Positions 23,959-32,156 of a stretch of DNA of 64,000 nucleotides are shown in pieces. The notes under the pieces are model-generated. The model had not been told where the DNA came from and made no database searches. It saw only the letters and a program-made list of their open reading frames with translations. Positions within the stretch are counted from its first letter, which is position 1. Each line of letters begins with the position of its first letter. The stretch comes from Bryobacterales bacterium (lineage in GTDB: Bacteria > Acidobacteriota > Terriglobia > Bryobacterales > Bryobacteraceae): NCBI GenBank assembly GCA_016721425.1, contig JADKID010000038.1:806001-870000 (forward strand). The letters are read 5' to 3'. A program made the translations under genes and the position numbers.

Positions 23959-24906
23959 CTACTGGCACTTGCCCTTGCAGACGGTTTCGGAGACTTTGCG
24001 GGGCGGCTCGAGCTCGCGCGATGAGTTGAGGGTGGGGCGCTGGACGGAGTAGACCTGGATGACGGTGCCGTCGGAAGAGGGCCGTGTGGTGAAGATCTGG
24101 CGCTCGCGCAGTTGGGCGGGGCTGTTGGCGTCGATGGGGCGGCCCTGAGCGGCGGGCCCGAAGACGTCCACCTCGCGGCGCTCGACGCCGGAGGGGTCCT
24201 TGACGGTGCGGGCTATGGCCTGGCGAGCGAGCTGAAGCTGGCCAGTGGTGGCAGCGTCGTACTCATCGGTCTGCTCGCGGACCTCGTTGCCGGAGATGGT
24301 GGCCTTGACCACGGTGCGCCAGGCCTCGACGAAGCGGCCGTTGGCGTCGCGGGCGTAAGTGGTTTCGTTCCGCTCCGAAGCGTCCTTGGTGGCGGCCTCG
24401 CTGGCGATGCGGCGCTCGACGGTTTCGAAGCCGCCGTTCAGAGTTTTGCGCTCGATGGCCATCTCGCGCTGGGTGGTGTTGCCCGCTTTGCGGATCTCCG
24501 CTGTAGTGCGCTCCACCGGTTGGAGGGCGCCGTTGATGTCGCCGCGGTAGGTGGTGACCTTCTCGGCGACGGAGCCGTCGGGGCGGGTGGTGGTTTCAGA
24601 GACCGATTTTTCGGGGGGCAGGGGATTGCCGTTGGGATCGAAGCGGCGGCTGATGCGTTCGACGATGCGGACGCCGCCCTCGTTGCGGATGACCTTCTCC
24701 TCGGAGGACTCGAAGGGCACGCGGCGGCCGTTGAGATTGCGGAACGTCTCGTTGCTGCGGCTGTCGCCGGCCTGGACTGTGGACCAATCGCGGCCATTGC
24801 CGAGGCCGTCGAAGACGACAGTGCGCGATTCGGTTTGGGCAAGGGCGGCGCAGGCGGCGCACGAGAGGGCCGCGCAGCAGAACGCAGAAATGGCCTGGAG
24901 CCTCAT
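23959..24906 (-). CDS. Secreted protein made of 32-residue tandem repeats
   Basis: 315 residues with a signal peptide (MRLQAISAFCCAALSCAACAALAQ). The body consists of a degenerate repeat of 32-33 residues. An N-G or related pair recurs at residues 92-93, 125-126, 157-158, 189-190, 221-222 and 254-255, each followed by an aliphatic residue and a V-E-R/A-R-like patch. This regularity predicts a beta-solenoid or hairpin array, like YD or RHS-type repeats without the YD core. It ends in a cysteine pair (ETVCKGKCQ), and several cysteines cluster in the leader. I know no family with this exact period. The next gene downstream is ThuA. Confidence 0.65.
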   Translation of the reverse strand: MRLQAISAFCCAALSCAACAALAQTESRTVVFDGLGNGRDWSTVQAGDSRSNETFRNLNGRRVPFESSEEKVIRNEGGVRIVERISRRFDPNGNPLPPEKSVSETTTRPDGSVAEKVTTYRGDINGALQPVERTTAEIRKAGNTTQREMAIERKTLNGGFETVERRIASEAATKDASERNETTYARDANGRFVEAWRTVVKATISGNEVREQTDEYDAATTGQLQLARQAIARTVKDPSGVERREVDVFGPAAQGRPIDANSPAQLRERQIFTTRPSSDGTVIQVYSVQRPTLNSSRELEPPRKVSETVCKGKCQ

Positions 24907-24947
24907 ACCTGGATTATCGGCTGCTGAGGCGGTGAAGAATAGACCGC

Positions 24948-24953
24948 TACAAT
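24948..24953 (+). promoter_or_regulatory. candidate -10 box (TACAAT) for miaB
   Basis: TACAAT ends 17 bases before the miaB ATG. A GAGAGGG Shine-Dalgarno lies in between, so this gene has a short conventional leader. Confidence 0.35.
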
Positions 24954-24970
24954 GGAGAACAGAGAGGGCG

Positions 24971-26290
24971 ATGAAGAGCTTCTACCTGGAAACATTCGGC
25001 TGCCAGATGAACGTGCACGATTCCGAGAAGGTGATCGGCACGCTGGAGGAGCGCGGCTACGCGCAAGTGGACACGGTGGAAGCCGCGGATCTGGTGCTGT
25101 ACAACACGTGCAGCATTCGGGACAAGGCCGAGCAAAAGGTCTTTCACCGGCTGGACGACAACAAGCGGACGAAGAACAAGATCTTCGGCGTGATCGGCTG
25201 CGTGGCGCAGCAGGAGGGCGAGAAGATTTTTGAGCGGGCGCCTCACGTGAGCCTGGTGGCGGGGTCGGCGAGTTACACGAAGCTCGGCGAGATGCTGGTG
25301 CAACTGGAGCGGGGCGAGCGGCGGGTGACCGGGCTGAGCCTGGATACGGAAGACACGTTTGAGACGGCGGTAACGCGGCGGGACAATCCGCACAAGGGCT
25401 ACATCACCATCATTGAGGGTTGTGACAAGAGCTGCGCGTACTGCGTGGTGCCATTCACGCGCGGGCCGGAGCGGAGCCGGACCTCGGAGAGCGTTCTTCG
25501 TGAGGCGCAGGGACTGGCCGAGCAGGGCTACAGCGAGATTCAGCTGCTGGGGCAGAACGTGAACAGCTACCGCGATCCGTCGGCGGCGGGGTGGAACTTC
25601 GCGCAGTTGCTGGAGGCGGTGGGGCAGGTGGATGGCATCCGGCGGGTGAGGTTCACGACGTCGCATCCGCGCGATTTCGGCAAGGACATTGTGGACGCGA
25701 TCGACCGGCAGGGGACGCTGTGCAATCAGGTGCATCTGCCGGTGCAGAGCGGATCGACGCGCGTATTGCGGGCGATGGCGCGGCAGTACACGAGGGAAGA
25801 GTACCTGATGCGGATCGGGTGGATGAAGAGCGCGAGCCGGGACATTGCTCTTTCCACGGATGTGATTGTTGGTTTTCCGGGCGAGACGGTGGAGGACTTT
25901 GCAGAGACGCTGAGCCTGCTGGATGAAGTGGAGTATGACTCGATTTTCAGCTTCAAGTATTCGCCGCGGCCGAACACGAGCGCATTGGGGCTGGAGGATC
26001 ACGTGCCGGAAGAAGAAAAGAGCCGGCGTCTGACGATTCTGCAAGAGAAGCAGAGGGCGATTCAGATCCGGAAGAACACGGCGCTGATCGGGACCCAGCA
26101 GGAGGTTCTGGTGGAGGGCTACAACAGCTCGACGGGGCAGTGGATCGGGCGGACGTCGCAGAACCGGACGTTGAATTTTGTGACGGCGGAGCAGGCGGAG
26201 AAGGCGCGGATGATCGGGACGTACCTGCCGGTGCGGGTGACGCGGGCCGGGCCAAACAGCCTGGTGGGCGAGTGTGCTATCCCGGTGTAA
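24971..26290 (+). CDS. miaB: tRNA-2-methylthio-N6-dimethylallyladenosine synthase MiaB
   Basis: Radical-SAM methylthiotransferase that converts i6A37 to ms2i6A37 in tRNA; 439 residues. The N-terminal UPF0004 domain holds the second cluster ligands C11 (TFGCQMN), C47 (YNTCSIRD) and C77 (GVIGCVAQ). The radical-SAM domain has C151, C155 and C158 (GCDKSCAYC). The C-terminal TRAM domain follows the LQEKQRAIQ helix. Start 24971 is fixed by the conserved MKSFYLETFGCQMN. Two small genes follow closely (26308, 26796), probably one transcript. Confidence 0.96.
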   Translation: MKSFYLETFGCQMNVHDSEKVIGTLEERGYAQVDTVEAADLVLYNTCSIRDKAEQKVFHRLDDNKRTKNKIFGVIGCVAQQEGEKIFERAPHVSLVAGSASYTKLGEMLVQLERGERRVTGLSLDTEDTFETAVTRRDNPHKGYITIIEGCDKSCAYCVVPFTRGPERSRTSESVLREAQGLAEQGYSEIQLLGQNVNSYRDPSAAGWNFAQLLEAVGQVDGIRRVRFTTSHPRDFGKDIVDAIDRQGTLCNQVHLPVQSGSTRVLRAMARQYTREEYLMRIGWMKSASRDIALSTDVIVGFPGETVEDFAETLSLLDEVEYDSIFSFKYSPRPNTSALGLEDHVPEEEKSRRLTILQEKQRAIQIRKNTALIGTQQEVLVEGYNSSTGQWIGRTSQNRTLNFVTAEQAEKARMIGTYLPVRVTRAGPNSLVGECAIPV

Positions 26291-26307
26291 GGAAAGGCAG
26301 GCGATCA

Positions 26308-26793
26308 ATGGAAGTCGAGATGAAAATCCGGGGGCTGATGATGGACCCGGTGACGAACATGCCGATCGTGATTCTGAAGGACGCCAATGGCGGTCAGATT
26401 CTGCCGATCTGGGTGGGGATCTACGAGGCGAACGCGATTGCGCTGGAGATTGAGAAGGTCTCAACGCCGCGGCCGATGACGCACGACCTGATCAAGAACG
26501 TGCTGACGGGGCTGGAGGCGGGCGTGCGCAAGGTGGTGGTGAACGAGCTGCGCGACGATACGTTTTTCGCCGTCATCTGGGTGGAGCGGAACGGCGAGAT
26601 GATCTCGATTGACTCGCGGCCTTCCGACGCGCTGGCGCTCGCTCTGAGGTTGGACTGCCCGATCTATGTGGACGAGCAGGTGTTGCGTACGTCCAAATCC
26701 ACAGCCACGGTGTCGGACAAAGTATCGAACGAAGAGCTGCGGCGCTGGCTGGAAGGGCTGAACGACGAAGATTTTGGCCGCTACAAGATGTAG
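26308..26793 (+). CDS. Bifunctional nuclease (BFN, DUF151) family protein
   Basis: 161-residue protein of the BFN/DUF151 family, which includes plant bifunctional nucleases and many uncharacterised bacterial proteins. The pattern is KIRGLMMDPVTNMPIVILKD, LPIWVGIYEANAIALE, THDLIKNVLTGLEAGVRKVVVNEL, DTFFAVIWV, and IDSRPSDALALALRLDCPIYVDEQVL. In other phyla it often sits next to miaB, as here (17-base gap). GGAAAGG precedes the ATG at 26308; an internal ATG at 26320 is possible. Confidence 0.9.
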   Translation: MEVEMKIRGLMMDPVTNMPIVILKDANGGQILPIWVGIYEANAIALEIEKVSTPRPMTHDLIKNVLTGLEAGVRKVVVNELRDDTFFAVIWVERNGEMISIDSRPSDALALALRLDCPIYVDEQVLRTSKSTATVSDKVSNEELRRWLEGLNDEDFGRYKM

Positions 26794-26795
26794 TC

Positions 26796-27113
26796 ATGCA
26801 GGTAACGCCACTGGTGCTGATGCAGTTGGAGAAGATCGCGGCGGCGGGGATTGTGATGATCCCAACGCCGGAGGTGCCGACGCACTTCGTGTTTTCGCGG
26901 GATGGCTGTGTGGTGCTGGTGGAGCGGCGGGGGGAAGGGTTTGGCTCAGTGGGGTCGCCGGGGCAGTTGACGGAGAAGGGCGGCTTTGCGGCATTGGTGG
27001 AGCGGGATGGGGCAGCGTGGTTTGTGGCGAAGGGTGGGGAGTGGAAGGCGGTTTCTGGGGAGGCTGCTGCTGCGCGGCGTCTGTTTGCAGACCTGAGGAC
27101 GGCATTGCGATAG
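26796..27113 (+). CDS. Small hypothetical protein downstream of the BFN gene
   Basis: 105 residues, starting two bases after the BFN stop, so translationally coupled. The sequence (TPLVLMQLEKIAAAGIVMIPTPEVPTHFVFSRDGCVVLVERRGEG...) is mostly beta strands with a final helix, soluble and without motifs I know. It looks like an acidobacterial-specific partner in the miaB cluster. Confidence 0.65.
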   Translation: MQVTPLVLMQLEKIAAAGIVMIPTPEVPTHFVFSRDGCVVLVERRGEGFGSVGSPGQLTEKGGFAALVERDGAAWFVAKGGEWKAVSGEAAAARRLFADLRTALR

Positions 27114-27181
27114 CGGGAAGGCATCCTGACGCGTTCGGTGCGGCTTGCCCGATCTCTGCGTGGGTGGACGGGTGGCGATGG

Positions 27182-27207
27182 TTCTGAAGGCATCCAGGGC
27201 TTCAGAA
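27182..27207. repeat. inverted repeat in the 180-base gap between 27113 and 27294
   Basis: TTCTGAAG and CTTCAGAA are separated by ten bases. It could be a terminator-like stem without a U-tract or an operator for the next gene. Nothing else stands out in this gap. Confidence 0.3.
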
Positions 27208-27293
27208 ATGCCGCAGCGGCGGGCAGGTGTGAGTTTACAGAACTTAAGCAGGGTGTGATCAACCAAGCAGGCGCGGGTTGCGTCATTGCAGGT

Positions 27294-27527
27294 ATGAGAC
27301 GAGCAATAGTCGCGGGATGCATGGTGGCGGCGCTGGCGGCCGTGCCGGTAGGATTTGCCCCGCTGCGGCAGGTGCCCGTTACGGCGCAACGATTTGTGTG
27401 CTACCTGGATGCAATGGAACGGAGCGGGCAAGGGCTGAGTTTCTGGGATCGGGTGACGTACGGGTTGTTACTGGCGGGCTCTCAGGAACAGAAAAAGGGC
27501 GGGCCGGGAGGGCTCGCCCTTCTGTAG
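27294..27527 (+). CDS. Small hypothetical exported or membrane protein
   Basis: 77 residues with one N-terminal hydrophobic segment (RRAIVAGCMVAALAAVPVGFA) that could be a signal peptide or anchor, then QRFVCYLDAMERSGQGLSFWDRVTYGLLLAG. Its last 10 codons overlap a hairpin that looks like the terminator of the convergent gene. No family is recognised, and the chance that it is not expressed is real. Confidence 0.4.
   Translation: MRRAIVAGCMVAALAAVPVGFAPLRQVPVTAQRFVCYLDAMERSGQGLSFWDRVTYGLLLAGSQEQKKGGPGGLALL
27491..27521 (-). terminator. rho-independent terminator of the gene at 27556
   Basis: On the minus strand, an AAGGGCG / CGCCCTT hairpin with a 13-base loop is followed by TTTTTC, 35 bases after the stop of the tetratricopeptide-like gene. 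Confidence 0.6.
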
Positions 27528-27555
27528 GTGGAGGCAGCGGCTCGGCAGGGCCGGG

Positions 27556-28878
27556 CTATTTCTTAGGCGCGGCCTTTTTGGCGGGCGCGACGCCTTTCTT
27601 GGCAGCGACCGGCGGGGCGGGCAGACCAACGACGTCCTTGTTTTCCACGGCAAAGGTGAGATTGAAGGGATCGGCGGTAAACTCGCTGGGGGAGCCAACG
27701 AACTCGATGTCGGTGCCCTTGTCGGGGCAGACGGCGATGGGAGTTTCGAGGGCGAGGGTGATTTCGCTCATGTCGGGGGAGGAGATGCCGACGATGAGTT
27801 TCTTGGCTTTCTTCGGCGCGTCGCAAGAGACGAGCTTGGCCTTGAACTTCTCGATCTTGGTTCCGCCGACCTCGGCGCCGCCGGGGATGTGGGCATCTTT
27901 GAGGTCAGAACCGAAGTAGGCCGCGCCGTTTTCGGCGGACAACTGGCGCTTGATGCTGATCCAGAGGGCCAGGTTGGGGTTGGTCTTCTTGAGTTCCTCT
28001 TCGTTCTTGAGGAGAATCTCGTCTTTCGATTCGAGCTTGACATCGACCGGAATGGGGCTCGCCTTGGCGGCGGCGACCATTTCGGCCATGCCGCTGTTGT
28101 CGCCGTGGAAGTTGACATAGTTCTTTTCGAACGATGCCTTCATCTGATCGCGCTGCTGTTGCGGGAGCGCGCCGGGACCATCGTAGACGGCGGCGCGAGC
28201 GAAGAAGAAGAGCGCGATGCCCTGGCGCTCCAACTTCTTGGTGCGCACATTGCAGGTGCCGGCCCACACGGCGCACTGGACCTCGGCGGGGTTGCGGGTG
28301 AGAGCTTCGACAAAGTACTTATGCGCTTCCTCGTACTGCTTGCGGTTCATGGCGATCCAGCCAAGGCCTTTGTAGGCGATGGCCTCGGAGTTGGCGCGTT
28401 CCTTCTTCCACTGCTCGTCGGTGGCGGCCGCGGGTTTGCGGGCGGGGCTGAAGAAGTCGTCCATGATGCCGAGGAAGCTCTTGGCGGCTTTCTCGCCCTG
28501 GTCGAGAGCGGCGTCGGAGGTGTCGTTCATCGAGAGGGTGAGCAGGTTCATGTAATAGAGACCGGTGAAGCTCTTGGGGTCGGCGGCGACCTGCTCCTTG
28601 GCGGTATCCATCATACCTTTGGCATTACCCATGGCCTGGTAGGTGGCGATCACCTGAGCGTAGCGCTCGTCCTTCCAGTCCGAAGTCGGATATTTTTCCT
28701 TCCACTGCTTGAGAAGGTCTAGCTTCGTCTGATTGTTCGCTTCTTTACCGATCTGCTGGACGAGGTCGTATTCGGCACGATCCTTCCAGTTCTTGGTCTG
28801 GGCCTGCGCCCAGACAGTCATCAAAGAAAGGGAACCGAGAGCGATGGCTGTCATCGCGCGCTTGAAAGAAAAGAGCAC
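27556..28878 (-). CDS. Secreted tetratricopeptide-like protein
   Basis: 440 residues from a GTG start at 28878 (28881 is also GTG); AGGAGG is six bases from the former. The signal peptide is MLFSFKRAMTAIALGSLSLMTVWAQAQ. The mature protein has helical repeats: KYPTSDWKDERYAQVIATYQAMGNA, AIAYKGLGWIAMNRKQYEEAHKYFVEALTRNPAE and similar TPR-type pairs. It ends in a Pro/Ala/Lys-rich tail (AKKGVAPAKKAAPKK). It probably acts as a periplasmic scaffold. TATACT at 28970-28975 on the minus strand is a plausible -10 box. Confidence 0.72.
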   Translation of the reverse strand: MLFSFKRAMTAIALGSLSLMTVWAQAQTKNWKDRAEYDLVQQIGKEANNQTKLDLLKQWKEKYPTSDWKDERYAQVIATYQAMGNAKGMMDTAKEQVAADPKSFTGLYYMNLLTLSMNDTSDAALDQGEKAAKSFLGIMDDFFSPARKPAAATDEQWKKERANSEAIAYKGLGWIAMNRKQYEEAHKYFVEALTRNPAEVQCAVWAGTCNVRTKKLERQGIALFFFARAAVYDGPGALPQQQRDQMKASFEKNYVNFHGDNSGMAEMVAAAKASPIPVDVKLESKDEILLKNEEELKKTNPNLALWISIKRQLSAENGAAYFGSDLKDAHIPGGAEVGGTKIEKFKAKLVSCDAPKKAKKLIVGISSPDMSEITLALETPIAVCPDKGTDIEFVGSPSEFTADPFNLTFAVENKDVVGLPAPPVAAKKGVAPAKKAAPKK

Positions 28879-29118
28879 CACATGCCTCCTAAAGTTCGGG
28901 CCTGTTGCGTACCGGGCGAGCCCGGAGGGCGACAAGACCCGTTCCGCGTCACAACCGTAGCAATTGCGGAGTATAGCCGATGGTTCCGGACCGCCGCAAG
29001 CCATACGATTCCGCATCGCAAAGGAACATCATAATACCGATGCGGGGTTAGATGCTGAGGGGAGTGTTTTTGTTCCCGGCGGCGGCGTGGAGAATCGGGG
29101 CTATCTGAGGGGGGGTGA

Positions 29119-29124
29119 TAGAAT
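29119..29124 (+). promoter_or_regulatory. candidate -10 box (TAGAAT) for the SSS transporter
   Basis: TAGAAT ends nine bases before the ATG at 29134, with no Shine-Dalgarno between them. The 255-base gap upstream otherwise holds only the divergent promoter region. Confidence 0.35.
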
Positions 29125-29133
29125 CGAGAGCTT

Positions 29134-30591
29134 ATGCGTTACGTGGACATCGCGGTCATTGTCGTCTATCTGATTGGAATCACCTGGTTCGGCGCCCAGT
29201 TCAAAGAGAAGCAGACGAGCCTGAAGAACTACTTTCTGGGGGGCAGGAACACGCCGTGGTGGGCGATTGGATTCTCGATCGTATCGGCGGAGACGTCCAC
29301 GTTGACGGTGATCGGGACGCCGGCGCTGGCGTTCTACGGCAACTTCGGCTTTCTTCAAGTTGTGTTTGGGTATCTGCTGGCGCGAATCGTGATCACGTTC
29401 CTGTTTCTGCCGCACTACTTCAAGGGCGAGCTCTACACGGCCTACGAGTTGATGCAACGGCGGTTTGGGCTGAAGCTGCGGCGGCTGACGGCGGGAACGT
29501 TTCTGCTGCTGCGGGCGCTGGCCGAGGGTGTTCGAGTATTTGCGATCTCGATTGTGATCTCGATTGTTCTGGGGACCGGGGAGATTGCGTCGATTGTCGT
29601 GATTGTGTGCCTGACGCTGTTCTACACGTTCGAGGGCGGGATGACGGCAGTGATCTGGACGGACGTGGTGCAGATGTTCCTGTACGTGGGGGGAGCGATC
29701 GTGAGCCTGTTTGTGATTCTGAACCAGATTCCGGGCGGCTGGGCGGAGGTGGCGCAGAAGGCGGGCGATGCGGCGAAGTTCCAGGTGTTTGATTTCCGGT
29801 TGGAATGGACGATGGAGTTCTTCAGCCGGCAGTATTCGTTCTGGGCGGGAGTTCTGGGCGGGTGTTTTCTGACGACGGCGAGCCACGGGACGGAGCAGTT
29901 GATGGTGCAGCGTTTGCTTTCGGCGAAGACAGAAGGCGAGGCGCGGAAGGCGCTGTTTGCGAGCTGGTTTGTGATCCTGTTTCAGTTCACGTTGTTCCTG
30001 ACGATTGGCGTGATTCTGTGGGTGTACTACGGCAACAGCGGATTGCAGCCACCAAAGCCGGCGGACCGGATCTATCCGCAGTTCATCTGGAATTCGCTGC
30101 CGGTGGGTGTGGCGGGGCTGGTGATAGCGGCGATCCTGGCGGCGGCGATGTCGAATTTGAGCGCGGCTCTGAACTCGCTGGCATCGACAACGATTATGGA
30201 TTTCTACAAGCTGGGGTATCCCGACCGTGAGGAGAGCCACTACCTGCGATTGGCGAAGCGCTCGACGCTGTTGTGGGGGGCGATCCTGTTTGGGATCGGT
30301 GTGGCGGCGCGGAGCGTGAGCTCGGTGTTGGAGGCGGGGTTGGGCATCGCCTCGATTCTCTACGGCGCGTTGCTGGGTGTGTTTCTGGTGGGTGTGCTGA
30401 CGAAGCGAGTGGGTGAGCGGGCGGCGATGGTTGGCATGGCTACGGGGATCGCCGTGAACCTGTATGTGAAATTCGGGACACCAATTGCGTGGACCTGGTA
30501 TGTGCTGATCGGGACAAGCGTGACGGCGGGGGTGGCGGTGCTGGCGTCGATGGTGATGAAGGAACGGGACGGGGTGAACGCGCATGGCTGA
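29134..30591 (+). CDS. Sodium:solute symporter (SSS family)
   Basis: Inner-membrane Na+-coupled transporter of 485 residues with about thirteen helices. The start RYVDIAVIVVYLIGITWFGAQF, the SLKNYFLGGRNTPWWAIGFSIVSAETSTLTVIGTPALAF region and the LGGCFLTTASHGTEQLMVQRLLSAK segment are typical. A long HYFKGELYTAYELMQRRFG loop follows the third helix. Substrates of the family are sugars, amino acids or sialic acids; the loop pattern does not decide. It overlaps the APC permease gene by 8 bases, so they are co-expressed. Confidence 0.92.
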   Translation: MRYVDIAVIVVYLIGITWFGAQFKEKQTSLKNYFLGGRNTPWWAIGFSIVSAETSTLTVIGTPALAFYGNFGFLQVVFGYLLARIVITFLFLPHYFKGELYTAYELMQRRFGLKLRRLTAGTFLLLRALAEGVRVFAISIVISIVLGTGEIASIVVIVCLTLFYTFEGGMTAVIWTDVVQMFLYVGGAIVSLFVILNQIPGGWAEVAQKAGDAAKFQVFDFRLEWTMEFFSRQYSFWAGVLGGCFLTTASHGTEQLMVQRLLSAKTEGEARKALFASWFVILFQFTLFLTIGVILWVYYGNSGLQPPKPADRIYPQFIWNSLPVGVAGLVIAAILAAAMSNLSAALNSLASTTIMDFYKLGYPDREESHYLRLAKRSTLLWGAILFGIGVAARSVSSVLEAGLGIASILYGALLGVFLVGVLTKRVGERAAMVGMATGIAVNLYVKFGTPIAWTWYVLIGTSVTAGVAVLASMVMKERDGVNAHG

Positions 30592-31978
30592 GGCGAGGGT
30601 GGTGACAAAGTTGCGGCGCGACCTGGGCGTATGGGGCGCGGCGTCGATTGTGGTGGGGACCGTGATTGGCAGCGGAATTTTTCTGGTGCCGAAGCGGATG
30701 ATCCTGGAGGTAGGCGATCCGTGGATGGTCTTCGCTGTTTGGGTTTTCGGGGGTGTGCTCTCGCTAGCGGGCGCGCTGACATATGCCGAACTGGCGGCGA
30801 TGATGCCGGAGGCGGGTGGGGAATACAACTATCTTCGAGCGGCGTACGGGCCGTTCTGGGGATTTCTCTATGGCTGGACGCAGATGTGGGTGGCCAAGAG
30901 TGGATCGATTGCGACACTGGCGACGGGCTTCTTCTATTACCTGGCCAATTTCCGTCCGGAACTGGAGAACGTGGCGTTCCAGATCCCGATTCCGCTGGGC
31001 GACGGGGGCGGTCCGCTGGACGTGCGGATGGGGCAACTACTAGCGATATGCGTGATTCTTGCCTTAGGAGTATTGAATTGTTTTGGAGTGAGGGTTGGGG
31101 GCGGAGTGCAGGTCGGCGTGACAATACTGAAGGTCGCATTGATTGGGGGGATCATTGGATTCGGCTTGTTGGGGAGCGCGGGGGTGGCGGATGGCGGCGC
31201 AGTGCATGTGGGGGCGACGGGGGGAATGGCCGGCTTTTTTGCGGCACTGGTTGCGGCGTTGTGGGCCTATGACGGCTGGAACAATGTGAGCATGGTGTCG
31301 AGTGAAGTGAAGGATCCTCAACGAAACCTGCCGCGAGCGCTGGTGTACGGGACGGCAGGGGTGGTGGTGATCTATCTGTTGACCAATTTAGCCTATTTTC
31401 ATGTTCTAAGCGCTGACGAGGTGGCTGGGGCGGACCGGGTGGCGGCGACAATGATGAAGCGGGTGGCCGGGGCATGGGGGGCGGACGCGGTATCGATTGC
31501 GGCGATGATTTCGATCTTCGCGGCGTTGAACGGATCGATCCTGAGCGGGTCGCGAGTGCCGTACGCGCTGGCACGCGACGGCTATTTTTTTAAGCGTTTT
31601 GCTCAGGTGAGCGAGACTCACGCCACGCCTGGGTTCTCAATTTTGGCGATGAGCGGCTGGGCTGCTGTGTTGGTATTGAGCGGGCGATACGACCAATTGC
31701 TGACGCTGGTGATCTTCCCGAGTTGGATACTGTATGGCATGGCAACGGCGGCGGTGATGGTATTACGGCGGAAGTTGCCGGACGCACCGCGGCCATATCG
31801 AACGGTGGGGTATCCGGTGGTTCCGGTGCTGTTTGTGCTGGTGGCCGGATTGTTAGTCTTCTTTACGCTGAAGAATTCGCCGAGGGAATCCCTCCTTGGG
31901 CTAGTACTGATAGCCCTGGGATTGCCGTTTTACTGGCACTGGCGCGGAAAGAAGGGCGAGAAGTGTGTTTCGGACTGA
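30584..31978 (+). CDS. APC-family amino acid permease
   Basis: 464-residue inner-membrane permease with twelve helices. VVGTVIGSGIFLVPKRM is the family's first-helix substrate motif, and PEAGGEYNYLRAAYGPFWGFLYGW is the conserved second. The group (LAT/YkfD-like) moves amino acids or small peptides. Because the gene is coupled to a sodium symporter, the pair likely serves one nutrient class. One possibility is amino acids released from murein by the enzymes at 15.5-17.5 kb; this is inference only. Confidence 0.9.
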   Translation: MAEARVVTKLRRDLGVWGAASIVVGTVIGSGIFLVPKRMILEVGDPWMVFAVWVFGGVLSLAGALTYAELAAMMPEAGGEYNYLRAAYGPFWGFLYGWTQMWVAKSGSIATLATGFFYYLANFRPELENVAFQIPIPLGDGGGPLDVRMGQLLAICVILALGVLNCFGVRVGGGVQVGVTILKVALIGGIIGFGLLGSAGVADGGAVHVGATGGMAGFFAALVAALWAYDGWNNVSMVSSEVKDPQRNLPRALVYGTAGVVVIYLLTNLAYFHVLSADEVAGADRVAATMMKRVAGAWGADAVSIAAMISIFAALNGSILSGSRVPYALARDGYFFKRFAQVSETHATPGFSILAMSGWAAVLVLSGRYDQLLTLVIFPSWILYGMATAAVMVLRRKLPDAPRPYRTVGYPVVPVLFVLVAGLLVFFTLKNSPRESLLGLVLIALGLPFYWHWRGKKGEKCVSD

Positions 31979-32001
31979 GACGGGAGCAGAAAAAGTGAGA
32001 T

Positions 32002-32023
32002 TCTGTTCCGTTTCCGGAACAGA
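32002..32023. promoter_or_regulatory. operator 1 of the AT-hook gene: inverted repeat GTTC-N8-GAAC
   Basis: TCTGTTCCG-tttc-CGGAACAGA, nine-base arms. It lies immediately upstream of the -35 hexamer. It shares the CTGTTC...CGGAAC core and the exact N8 spacing with operator 2. Confidence 0.5.
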
Positions 32024-32027
32024 GTGC

Positions 32028-32056
32028 TTGTAATGTGGCCTGGAATGGGGTACAAC
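32028..32056 (+). promoter_or_regulatory. promoter of the AT-hook gene (TTGTAA-N17-TACAAC)
   Basis: TTGTAA at 32028-32033, a 17-base spacer, and TACAAC at 32051-32056. Predicted start near 32063, leaving a leader of about 94 bases that contains operator 2 and a GGGAG ribosome site. Confidence 0.5.
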
Positions 32057-32087
32057 TCTGAATAGAAGCGCATAGGCCACCGGGACT

Positions 32088-32103
32088 GTTCTGAAATCGG
32101 AAC
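32088..32103. promoter_or_regulatory. operator 2 of the AT-hook gene: inverted repeat GTTC-N8-GAAC
   Basis: GTTC at 32088-32091 and GAAC at 32100-32103 around TGAAATCG. It lies 83 bases, close to eight helical turns, downstream of operator 1 and about 25 bases into the transcript. Confidence 0.5.
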
Positions 32104-32156
32104 CGCTCGGAAAGGTAGAGAAAGCCTGGCCGGCGAATCAAGCAGGGAGCAAGAAT

